Positions 43,380 to 52,200 of a DNA stretch of 64,000 nucleotides are shown here, piece by piece. The notes beneath the pieces are model-generated. The model saw nothing but the letters and a program-made list of their open reading frames with translations, searched no databases and had not been told where the DNA came from. The DNA is from Streptomyces sp. NBC_01707 (GTDB taxonomy: Bacteria > Actinomycetota > Actinomycetes > Streptomycetales > Streptomycetaceae), in NCBI RefSeq assembly GCF_041438805.1, contig NZ_CP109190.1, positions 4,774,001 through 4,838,000 of the forward strand, in the 5' to 3' direction. Both the position numbers and the translations under genes were made by a program. Positions within the stretch are counted from its first letter, which is position 1. Every line of letters begins with the position of its first letter.

Positions 43380-43400
43380 TATCGCTGGACGGAGCACCCC

Positions 43401-44261
43401 GTGACCATCTCTGTTCCCCGGCATAGTGAGGCGGGGCCCAACTCCGCGCAGTGGGCCGAACTTCTCGGCGAGGGCCTGGCCGAATCCATCGATCGGCTCG
43501 AAGCATCGCCGACCATGATCGACTCCGCGTTCCGTACCGCCCTTCTCCATGTGGAGGCGCGTTGCACGGTCGATCCACAGGCCGCGGAGCTGGAAACATG
43601 GGAAGCGGTGGTCGCCGCAATGCAGGTGGGGTCGGCGCTGTTCGCCGTGACGGGGGCGACCGAGGGGACCGTCGAGTGCCGCATCAATCGTGAGATGCGG
43701 ACTCTCCCGGCCATCGGGCAGCGTTCGTTCGCCGACGCGGGAAACTGGCTGACGGCGTTCTGGCTGGCGATCGTGTGCCGTGACCAGAAGAGGATGACGC
43801 AGCTGTGTCAGATTCCGCTGGATCGTCTGCGTTCGCCCGAGGGAGAGTACGACGAGTACATCTACCACTGGGTGGATGCTCTGCAGGCGTACTGGCTACA
43901 GCGTCCTGGCCTGGTGGAGAAGCTGGTGGCTGCGATCGAAGGGTCCTATCCCGAAGCGGTCTCGGTCACTCCCCGGGATCTGCTCCAGGGAGTTCTGTAC
44001 CCGCCGATCGGCCTGTTCCACCGCTTCGCACGGAAGGACGAGCAGGGCTTCAACCAGGCTCTGGTGGAGGCGCTTGAACTGCACAAGGCGTACTGGACGG
44101 CTGACGAGGACCGGGCCAAGGATCCCGATGGTCGTATCGCTCTGGGCCCTCTTGCCCTGGCCTGCCTCGCTCACGACGGCGAGATCCCTCTCGCAGTGGA
44201 GTCCGCCTACCTGCCCAAGCACCTCCTGCAGCGCAGCTGGCTCGGCGAGTTCCCCACCTGA
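43401..44261 (+). CDS. Immunity 49 (Imm49) family protein, copy 3
   Basis: A 286-residue Imm49 paralogue, more distant than copies 1 and 2 (about 50 percent by eye), with LETWEAVVAAMQVGSALF, MRTLPAIGQ, YHWVDALQAYWLQRPGLVEKLVAAIEGSYPE, YPPIGLFHRFARKD and ESAYLPKHLLQRSWLGEF. The GTG at 43401 follows CGGAG; an ATG at 43245 lies upstream but reads through the Imm49 fragment and is rejected. Probably an orphan immunity gene acquired as part of the array. Confidence 0.82.
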   Translation: MTISVPRHSEAGPNSAQWAELLGEGLAESIDRLEASPTMIDSAFRTALLHVEARCTVDPQAAELETWEAVVAAMQVGSALFAVTGATEGTVECRINREMRTLPAIGQRSFADAGNWLTAFWLAIVCRDQKRMTQLCQIPLDRLRSPEGEYDEYIYHWVDALQAYWLQRPGLVEKLVAAIEGSYPEAVSVTPRDLLQGVLYPPIGLFHRFARKDEQGFNQALVEALELHKAYWTADEDRAKDPDGRIALGPLALACLAHDGEIPLAVESAYLPKHLLQRSWLGEFPT

Positions 44262-44278
44262 GCTCCAGGGGAGAACAT

Positions 44279-44566
44279 GTGATCACGCACATTGGCGTCC
44301 GGCCCGGTTACGGGGGGCGAAGGTCCGATGCCGTGGGGAAGATGATGTCATCTCGCATCCGTAAGGGCTGGGCGCCGCAGGAATTCCCTGCCGACCGAGC
44401 CGCCGCCGAACGACTGCGTGAATGGCTGCAGGAATCGGACGGTAAAGGGCTCGACGCCGTGGGTCTCGGCTTCAGCACCGCAGACCTGTCGGGTCGGTCG
44501 GGCGACCGGAAGAGACGTCAGGCATGTTCAACTCGTGAAGCGGAACCGCCCTGTGGGCTCTCTTGA
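44279..44566 (+). pseudogene. Degenerate immunity-gene remnant (Imm49-like start fused to pentapeptide-like sequence)
   Basis: A 95-codon frame opens with ITHI, as in Imm49 genes (VVTHIPRH), behind an AGGGGAG ribosome site, then turns into FPADRAAAERLREWLQESDGKGLDAVGLGFSTADLSG, which resembles the start of pentapeptide-repeat immunity proteins. After that the frame becomes Arg/Ser-rich and loses coding character. It appears to be a chimeric, truncated gene. From 44567 to 44754 no convincing gene is visible. Confidence 0.5.
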
Positions 44567-44754
44567 CGCCGACGTCGGTCCAATCGCCGTCTCGGGCGCC
44601 GGGAAGTGGATCGACGCAGAGGAACGCGAACATCGCGAGCGTGATCTCGTCACGCTGGCTTCTGCGCAAACTGCAACCTTACGCTGGATGGCGTGGACAG
44701 CTCGCATGGAAGGTTCACCGGAAATCCGCGGACCGACGACTATTGGATCCCCTG

Positions 44755-45126
44755 ATGGCCGAGGTGGCGCGAATCGACATCGACGACCCCGAGGTCGATA
44801 GGGATCAGGGGCAGCGCGTGCTGTACCGGGGGGAACTCTTCACGGGCGAGGCCGAAGAACGCCTGGGGGGCGTTGTTGTCAGCCTGGATTCCTACGTGGC
44901 CGGCGTGCAGGACGGTCCCAGCCGTGAGTGGTACAAGGACGGCACGCTCAGATCCGAGGGAACAGCCCGCATGGGGCTTCCTGTAGGGGTTTCCAAAGAG
45001 TGGCACCCGAACGGCACGCTCGCCGCTGAGCGCGTGTTCGCCGAAGACGGGTTGACCTTGCTGGCGGATCGCCAGTGGGACGAAAAGGGTCGGCCCACCA
45101 AGAACTGGCGCAAGGGCGGGAGATAA
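44755..45126 (+). CDS. YwqK/MORN-repeat-like protein (antitoxin or immunity family)
   Basis: A 123-residue protein with two MORN-type repeats: GPSREWYKDGTLRSEGTAR and GVSKEWHPNGTLAAERVF, matching the pattern G-x-x-x-EWY-x-(D/N)G-x-L-x-x-E of YwqK-family antitoxins that follow toxin genes in type VII arrays. The ATG at 44755 is chosen because sequence upstream in frame is unlike a protein; no strong ribosome site exists, so it may be a truncated gene whose 5' part was lost. It closes the immunity array. Confidence 0.65.
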   Translation: MAEVARIDIDDPEVDRDQGQRVLYRGELFTGEAEERLGGVVVSLDSYVAGVQDGPSREWYKDGTLRSEGTARMGLPVGVSKEWHPNGTLAAERVFAEDGLTLLADRQWDEKGRPTKNWRKGGR

Positions 45127-45600
45127 GCCCCTCCCTGACATAAGCGGAGTCACCGGACTGGTTCATCCCTCCGCTGGGCGGCACGGCCGCGACCACCCGC
45201 ATTCCGATCCAGGGTCCGCTCGATGACCTGGAGTTGCCCCCGCGTCTGCGCGCGGTACGCCCCGAGTGGCTCATCGGATTCCTCGGTGTTCGGGCAGGCA
45301 CACGCGCGCACCGAAGCCGGTGCGCGAGCCACTGAGCCGCACGACTCGGTGGGTGCAGGCCCACCGCGCCGAGCAGCACCGGCCGTTCACCGGCAACGGT
45401 GCGGGCAACGCGGCCCCGGCGCCCCGCCGTTCCCCATCTCCCGCCCCACAACTCACCGGCCCACCGTCTGTATCGCCCTGATTCCTGTCCTTTGGCTCTG
45501 CTTCATGATTGTCCGGGGTCTGTCCCACTCCCGGCTCCGGGTTGTACTGCTGACTTGTCCATGCCTTATGTTGCGGAGGCAAAGCAAGGGGGATTTCCGT
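45127..45600. other. Intergenic region between immunity array and T7SS locus
   Basis: No confident gene in 474 bases. An open frame without start codon at 45144-45335 (AESPDWFIPPLGG..., ending at a TGA) has protein-like composition and could be the 3' remnant of a deleted gene. The rest is compositionally unlike coding sequence. TTGTCC (45554) and TATGTT-like bases near 45571 could be a promoter reading to the T7SS genes; both calls are weak. Confidence 0.3.
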
Positions 45601-45777
45601 ATGCCGCAACACACGCAGCCGACTGCAGCGCCGCGGACGACATCGGCCGGCGCCGGCGCCCTGGCGCGCGTCGGGCGTGCCCGATGGGCAGCGGCCGAGC
45701 GAGGCAACGTTCATGCAGTGGACGCAGGACGCGGTACGCGCGACGGTTCACCGACGACCGAGGCAATGGACGACTGA
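45601..45777 (+). CDS. Possible small ORF ahead of the T7SS genes, 58 aa
   Basis: The ATG at 45601 has an excellent ribosome site (AAGGGGG, 8 bases upstream) and a 58-codon frame starting PQHTQPTAAPRTTSAG. Composition is not strongly protein-like and no family is recognised. It could be a leader peptide or the truncated start of an old gene. The stop lies 15 bases before the next ATG, which would allow operon expression. Confidence 0.35.
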   Translation: MPQHTQPTAAPRTTSAGAGALARVGRARWAAAERGNVHAVDAGRGTRDGSPTTEAMDD

Positions 45778-45792
45778 GGCAGCGGACGACGA

Positions 45793-46104
45793 ATGGCACG
45801 GGATTACGACAGCCAGCTTCTGGAGTCGGTGGCGGTACGCCGCCGACGGATGCGGGACGCGCTGCTGTTCGGTGTGCAGCGGTCGCGGCGCACGGCGGAC
45901 GAGCGGCTCGGGAAGGTGTTCGCCGGGATCGCCATCGCGGCCGTTCTGTGCGCGGGATGCGTCGGGTGGTCCTTCCTCCAGCACACGCTGGCGAAGCAGA
46001 AGGCCGAGCAGGAGAAGCAGCAGCGCCAGGAGCAGCAGTACGAGCAGCCGACACCCGCGGCGAAACCGGACAAGTCCGGGAAATCCAGCCCCGGTTCTCC
46101 GTAG
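45793..46104 (+). CDS. Small single-pass membrane protein of the T7SS locus
   Basis: A 103-residue protein. A basic N-terminus (RRRRMRDALLFGVQRSRR) precedes one transmembrane helix (VFAGIAIAAVLCAGCVGWSFLQHTL), and the tail is Lys/Gln/Glu- and Pro-rich (KQKAEQEKQQRQEQQYEQ), probably outside the cell. It is immediately upstream of eccD. No enzymatic motif is seen. Proteins of this form sit at the same place in streptomycete ESX loci, so it may be an accessory membrane part, perhaps standing in for a component such as EccE; that is inference. Confidence 0.68.
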   Translation: MARDYDSQLLESVAVRRRRMRDALLFGVQRSRRTADERLGKVFAGIAIAAVLCAGCVGWSFLQHTLAKQKAEQEKQQRQEQQYEQPTPAAKPDKSGKSSPGSP

Positions 46105-46197
46105 TGGCGACCGCCCGATGACGACTTCCGTGAACAGCACCATGGGCGCGTCCAGCCGGCCCCCGTCCTCAACGTCGCGACGATAGGTTCCCGTAAA

Positions 46198-47553
46198 GTG
46201 GTGAGCACAGCAATGACTTCCCGGGCTCAGCTGAGCCGGGTGACCCTGGTGGGTGAGCGACGCCGGGCCGACATCGTCCTGCCGTCCGACACGCCGATCG
46301 GCCAACTGCTTCCGGACATATTGCAGTTGCTGGACGACCGGGCCGCATCCCGCCCGATGACACGGCAGTTGATCACATCCGACGGCTCCGCGCTGCCGCA
46401 CGACAGCACACTGTCCTCCGCCGAGATCGCGGACGGCGCCGTGCTCCGGCTGGTCCGAGCCCACTCCGCGCCCCCCGCCCCCGTCGTGCACGACGTCACC
46501 GATCTGGTGGCCGACGACCTCGACCTCCAGGCGTGGCGCTGGCGCCCCGCAGCCCGACGGGCCAGCGCGGGCGTGGCGACCGTGGCGTTCGCGGTGATCG
46601 CGGCACTGCTCGCCCGCCGCGAGTTCGCACTCGACGCCCTCGCGGGCGCGCTCGTCGCCGTCACGCTCCTCCTTCTGGTGGCCGGCGCACTCGTCGCCAG
46701 GATCGGCCAGGGAAACCGCGGCCTCGCGACCGCCCTGCTGCTCGCCTCCGGCGGCCTCGGCATCCTCACCGCCTGGACCGCCGCGGACGCCTACCACTGG
46801 TCGGGCACCGCACGGCTCGCCGCCGTCGCGGGCGCGCTCGTCCTCGTACTGCTCCTGCTCGGCTACTTCTCGCCGCTCGGCCGCGGCGGACTCATCGGGG
46901 CCGTGGCGACCGCCGCGATCACCGTGGTGTGGGAGGCCGTCGCCGCCGTCCAGGACGACCTGTCCCGGCTGGGCGCCGTCATGGCCGTCTTCTCCGTGGT
47001 GCTGCTCGGGCTGCTCCCCCGGCTCGCGCTGATGGCCTCCGGGCTGACCGCACTCGACGACCGCCGCTCCGGCGGCGTCTCCGTCAGCCGCCACCAGGTG
47101 GGCAACGCCCTCGCGGCCACCCACCGCGGCCTCGCCCTCGCGACCACGGTCACCGCCGTCTCCGCGGCGGCCGGCGGCTGGCTGCTCACCCAGGCGCAGA
47201 CACCGACCGTGTGGACCGCGGCGCTGCCCGCGCTCGTGGCCCTCGTGCTGCTCTCCCGGGCCCGGGCCTTCCCGCTGGTCGCCGAGGTCGTTGCGCTCAT
47301 CGCCGCCGCCGCGGTCCTCGTCGTACGCCTCGTCATGGTGTGGATGCAGCACTCCGGAGGCGCCGGGCCGCTCGCCGTGCTGTGCGCGGCCGCGGTCCTG
47401 CCGCTGCTCGTCCTGGCGGTACAGCCGCCCGAGCATGTGCAGGTCCGGCTGCGGCGCATGGCCGACCTGGTCGAGTCCATCGGCGTCGTGGGGCTCTTCC
47501 CTCTCGCCGTCGGGGCGTTCGGCGTGTACGGACAGCTGCTCAACAAGTTCTGA
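46198..47553 (+). CDS. eccD: Type VII secretion integral membrane protein EccD
   Basis: EccD is the multi-span membrane core of ESX systems. The 451-residue protein has a ubiquitin-like cytoplasmic domain at 1-95 (SRVTLVGERRRADIVLPSDTPIGQLLPDIL) and then eleven hydrophobic helices from about residue 125 to the end. Both features define EccD/YukD-like proteins. GTG 46198 is used; TAGGTT at 46184-46189 lies 8 bases upstream, so the transcript may start here leaderless. The ParA-like ATPase gene follows after 54 bases. Confident. Confidence 0.9.
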   Translation: MVSTAMTSRAQLSRVTLVGERRRADIVLPSDTPIGQLLPDILQLLDDRAASRPMTRQLITSDGSALPHDSTLSSAEIADGAVLRLVRAHSAPPAPVVHDVTDLVADDLDLQAWRWRPAARRASAGVATVAFAVIAALLARREFALDALAGALVAVTLLLLVAGALVARIGQGNRGLATALLLASGGLGILTAWTAADAYHWSGTARLAAVAGALVLVLLLLGYFSPLGRGGLIGAVATAAITVVWEAVAAVQDDLSRLGAVMAVFSVVLLGLLPRLALMASGLTALDDRRSGGVSVSRHQVGNALAATHRGLALATTVTAVSAAAGGWLLTQAQTPTVWTAALPALVALVLLSRARAFPLVAEVVALIAAAAVLVVRLVMVWMQHSGGAGPLAVLCAAAVLPLLVLAVQPPEHVQVRLRRMADLVESIGVVGLFPLAVGAFGVYGQLLNKF

Positions 47554-47607
47554 GTCGACGCTCAGGCGCTCCGAGCGGGGCAGCAGGGCGGAAAGAGGAA
47601 GGCTGAC

Positions 47608-49167
47608 ATGCCGAACGGAGACAACTGGCAGGGCGATGTGCTGCGCGACCTGCGCGGCGCCGCCGGCCGGCAGAGCGAGCCGCAGCAGGGCCCGCCGCAG
47701 CAAGGAGCGGGGCAGCAGGGCGCGCAGGACCCCGCCGGGTACGCGCAGGGCGGCCCCACTCCGAACCCCGGGCACGCGGCACCCCAGCAGGGCGTCTCCG
47801 CACCGGAGTCCGGCTACGGGTACCCGCCCCAGCAGAGCACCCCCGCAGCACCCGCCGGATACGCCCGGCCCACCCCCGCGCCGGACGCCACATACGGGTA
47901 CCCGCCCCAACAGCAGGCCGGGCCCATACCCGACGCCCAATACGGATACGCACCACAGCAGCAGAACACCCCCGCACCGGACCCCGCCTACGGCTACCCG
48001 CCCCAGCAGGGCACCCCCGCAGGCTCCACCGGATACCCGCAGGCGGCCCCCGCCGCGTACCCGCAGGCCGCGCCGGACCCCACGTACGGGCACGCACCAC
48101 AGCAACAGGCCGCCCCCGCACCGGACGCCGCCTACGGCTACCCGCCCCAGCAGGCCGCCCCCGCACAGCACCAGCCCGCGCAGCACCAGCCCCGGGCCAC
48201 GCCCGCGCACACCTCCGCCTACACCCCCACGACCCGACCCCACCACGCCCCCGACTCCCGGCCCGTGGTGGACAAGGCCCTGGTCACCGCTGGGCGCAAG
48301 CCCCGGCACGGGCAGTCCTTCGCCTCGCGGGCCACGCGCGCCGTGCGCCGCACCGTCTCGTCGTCGGCCGCGAAGGAGGTCGCCGAGATCACCCGGATCG
48401 CCGAGGTGCTCCAGCAGCCCGTGACGACCGGCCGGCAGATCGCCGTCACCTCCATCCGGGGCGGCGCCGGCAAGACGACCGTCGCGGCCCTGCTCGGCAC
48501 CACGTACGCGCACTACCGGCAGGACCCGGTACTCGTCGTCGAGGCCGATCCGGCGCTCGGCTCCCTGCCGCTGCGGCTCGGCGCGGAGACGCTGCGCTGG
48601 ACCATCGGCGACTTCGCGGACATCGTCGAACCGCAGATGTCACTGCTCGACATCACCGGCTACCTCGTCCAACTGCCCGGCAACGCCTGGCTGCTGCCCG
48701 GCAGCCAGGGGCAGATCGGCGCCATGCTGGGCAGCAAGGCGTACGAGGGCGTCATGGTCTCGCTGCGCCGCTACTTCGGTGTCACGGTCGTCGACTGCGA
48801 GACCCTGCCCGCCGAGGTCGCCCGGGTCGCGCTCTCCGCCTCCCAGGCCCGCATCCTGACCGCCCCCGCCACGCTGGAGGGCGTCACCAGTACGTACTCG
48901 GTGCTCCAGTGGATGCAGGGGCTGCCGCAGCACGTCATCGCCGGCACGGTCGTCGTGCTCACCGAACTGGTGCCGCACGCGGGACTCGACCTGGCCGAGG
49001 CCGCCGAGAAGCTCAGGTCCACCGGGGCGAGCGTCCAGGTCCTGCCGTACGACCGGCACCTCGCGGCCGGCGGCCTGATCCGCACCGAGCTGCTCGCCCA
49101 CTCGACCCGGGAAGCCGCCACCCGCCTCGCCGCGGACGTCTTCCAGCTCTCCCAGAAGCGCCACTGA
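47608..49167 (+). CDS. ParA/MinD-like ATPase with proline/glutamine repeat N-terminus (T7SS-associated)
   Basis: A 519-residue protein of two parts. The N-terminal 215 residues are a low-complexity repeat of 18-24 residues built around PxxxYGYPPQQ (Pro, Gln, Tyr and Ala), predicted disordered. The C-terminal 250 residues are a deviant-Walker P-loop ATPase: SIRGGAGKTTVAALLGTTYA (P-loop near residue 285), VVEADPALGSLPLRLG as the switch-type Asp strand, and VVDCETLP. It resembles EspI/SCO5717-type proteins of ESX loci. Possible roles are regulating or placing the secretion complex. The ribosome site is GGAAAGAGGAAGG before the ATG. Confidence 0.82.
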   Translation: MPNGDNWQGDVLRDLRGAAGRQSEPQQGPPQQGAGQQGAQDPAGYAQGGPTPNPGHAAPQQGVSAPESGYGYPPQQSTPAAPAGYARPTPAPDATYGYPPQQQAGPIPDAQYGYAPQQQNTPAPDPAYGYPPQQGTPAGSTGYPQAAPAAYPQAAPDPTYGHAPQQQAAPAPDAAYGYPPQQAAPAQHQPAQHQPRATPAHTSAYTPTTRPHHAPDSRPVVDKALVTAGRKPRHGQSFASRATRAVRRTVSSSAAKEVAEITRIAEVLQQPVTTGRQIAVTSIRGGAGKTTVAALLGTTYAHYRQDPVLVVEADPALGSLPLRLGAETLRWTIGDFADIVEPQMSLLDITGYLVQLPGNAWLLPGSQGQIGAMLGSKAYEGVMVSLRRYFGVTVVDCETLPAEVARVALSASQARILTAPATLEGVTSTYSVLQWMQGLPQHVIAGTVVVLTELVPHAGLDLAEAAEKLRSTGASVQVLPYDRHLAAGGLIRTELLAHSTREAATRLAADVFQLSQKRH

Positions 49168-49204
49168 CCCAGATGCCGAGCCCGACCGTGAGTGACGGAC
49201 GCCG

Positions 49205-52200
49205 ATGAGTACCCGACTGATCCACCGCCCGGCGAGGACCACCCGGCCCGCGCCCCCCTCCGAGGCACGCACCATCGAGGCGCCGCCCAACCTCCCCGAG
49301 GGGAAGTCGGGCAACATCGCGATGTCGCTGCTGCCCGTCGCCGGTGTCATGTCGTCCGTCGTGATGATGACCGTCGTACGCAACAGCCAGTTCGCCGGGC
49401 TCGGCGCGATCATCCTCGTCGTCACCGTCATCGGCTCCGTCGCGCTCGTCTTCTCCCAGCGCGGCAAGGCCCAGCGCACCCGACGCACCCAGCGCGAGGC
49501 CTATCTCGCCTATCTGGAGGACCTGCGCGAGGAACTCTCCGGCGAGGAACGCGAACGACGCGAACGCACCGAGATCCTCACGCCGCCGCCGGACGCCCTG
49601 TACGACATAGTGCGCGACCCGGCCCGGCTGTGGGAGCGCCGCCGCCACGACGGCGACTTCCTGCGGGTCCGCGTCGGCACCGGCGAAATGCCCGTACGCG
49701 ACCTGAAGGTCGCCCAGCAGGGCTCCTCGGTCCTCTCCCCGCCCGACCGCTTCATGCTCAACGAGGCGTCGGCGCTGATGTCCCGGTTCCGCACCGGCAC
49801 CGAACTCCCGCTCACCGTCCCGCTCGACCGCGTCGGCAACGTCAGCGTGATCGGCCCCCGCGAGGACTGCCTGCGCGTCGCCCGCGCCCTGCTCGTCCAG
49901 ACCGCGGCCACCCACGCCCCCGACGACGTGGCGATGGCCCTCGCCGTACCCGGCGACCGGCTCGCCGACTGGGAGTGGGCCAAGTGGATGCCGCATCTGC
50001 TCGACCCCGAGCAGCTCGACGGCCCCGTCGCCGCCCGACGCATCGCCCCGTCCGCACCCCAGCTCGCCCGGCAGATCGGAGCGGAGCTGCGCCGACGCGC
50101 CTCGTACGCGGCCGAGGTGCGCCGCGGCCTGTCCGGCAAGGACGCCCTGTCCATGACGTCGCGGCTGCTCGTCGTCGCCGACGGACACGGCGAGGACGCC
50201 GTGGACCTGCCCTGCCCCGACGACGCGGTGGGCCTGCGCGAGATGAGTGTCACGATGCTCCACCTGCTCGAACAGCGGGTCCAGGAGCCCGGACACGTCG
50301 GCGTACGCATCACCGTCGACGGCGACCAGGTGGTCATCGAGGACCTGCGCGAGCAGGAACCGATCAGCGCCCACGGCACCGTGGACGAGGTCAGCATCCC
50401 GTTCGCCGAGGGCCTGGCCCGGATGCTGGCGCCGCTGCGGCTCGCCGCCGAGTCCCTCGTCGACGCCCCGCTGTCCGGACCCGTCGACTTCGCCGACCTG
50501 CTCGGCATCGACGACGTCGCGCAGCTCGACCTGTCACGCCTGTGGGCGCCGCGCGGCGAACGCTCCTTCCTGCGCGTACCGATCGGTGTCAGCGACTCCC
50601 GCGAGCCGGTGCTCCTCGACCTCAAGGAGTCCTCCGAGCTCGGCATGGGCCCGCACGGCCTGTGCGTCGGCGCCACCGGTTCCGGAAAGTCGGAGCTGCT
50701 GCGCACCCTCGTCCTCGCCCTGGTCGCCACCCATCCGCCGGAGGACCTCGCACTCGTCCTCGTCGACTACAAGGGCGGTGCGACGTTCGCACCCTTCGCC
50801 GACCTGCCGCACGTCGCCGGTGTCATCACCAACCTGGAGAACCAGGCCGGCCTCGTCGAGCGCGTCCACGCCTCGCTCGCCGGTGAGGTCAAGCGCCGCC
50901 AGCAGGTCCTCAAGGACGCGGGCAACGTCGCCGACATCGGCGACTACGCCGCCCTGCGGTCCGACAAGCGGCCCGACCTGGACCCGCTGCCGCACCTCTT
51001 CGTCGTCATCGACGAGTTCGGTGAACTCCTCACAGCCAAGCCGGACTTCATCGACCTGTTCCTGTCCATCGGACGCATCGGCCGCTCCATCGGCGTGCAC
51101 CTGCTGCTGTCCAGCCAGCGCATCGAGGGCGGCAAGCTCAAGGGCCTCGACACCTACCTCTCGTACCGGCTCGGCCTGCGCACCTTCTCCGCCGACGAGT
51201 CCCGCACGGTCCTGGACACCACGGACGCCTTCCACCTGCCGCCGCTGCCCGGCTTCGGCTACCTCAAGGTCGACACCAGCCACTACGAGCGCTTCAAGGC
51301 GAGCTACGTCTCCGGGGCCTACCGCGGCCCCGTGCAGCGCGCCGAGGAAGCGGACTCCGGACCGCTCGCCCTCGAGTACGAGGCGTTCAACACCCTTGCC
51401 AAGAAGGAGAGTTCGGGCGAGCAGGAGCCGACCGTACGGCGCCGCGAGACCGGGCCGACCGAGATGGGCGTCATTGTCGGACAGCTGGAGAACGCCGCCG
51501 GTCCCGTACGCCGCATCTGGCTGCCGCCGCTGCCCGACGCCATCGCCCTGGACAAGGTCGCCGGCCCGCTCGACGTCGGCCCGCGCGGCATGCAACTGGC
51601 CAAGCGGAGCGGCCCGCTCCGAGTACCGCTCGGGCTGCTCGACGACCCCACCAAGCAGTGGCAGGGCCAGTGGTACCTGGACCTCACGGTCGCCGGCGGC
51701 CACGCCGCCGTCATCGGCGGCCCGCAGTCGGGCAAGACCACCCTGCTGCGCACACTCGCCCTGTCGATCGCACTGACCCACACCCCGCAGGAAGTCGGCG
51801 TCTACGGACTCGACCTCGTCGGCGGCGGCCTCCAGGCACTGGCGGACCTGCCGCACGTCGGCGGCGTCGCAGGCCGCGCCGACCGCGAACGCGCCGGACG
51901 CACCGTCGAGGAAGTACGCAACGCACTCGCCGCCCGCGAGGAACTCTTCCGCGAACACGGCATCGACTCCGTCGAACAGCTACGCACCCTGCACGCCGCA
52001 GGCCGGCTGCCCCAACTGGCCTCCGCCGAGATCGTGCTCGTCATCGACGGCTTCGGCGCACTCCGCGACGACTTCGAGGAGCTCGACGACGCCGTCGTCG
52101 ACATCCTCAAGCGCGGCGGCGGCTACGGCATCCACGTCGTCGCAGGCATGCTCCGCTGGAACGACGTCCGCATCGCCACCCAGTCGAACTTCGGCACCCG

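Noticed and set aside
43245..43400. Longer N-terminus for Imm49 copy 3
   Set aside because: The added segment contains an out-of-context internal Imm49 motif and no family similarity at its start; GTG 43401 aligns with the starts of the other copies.
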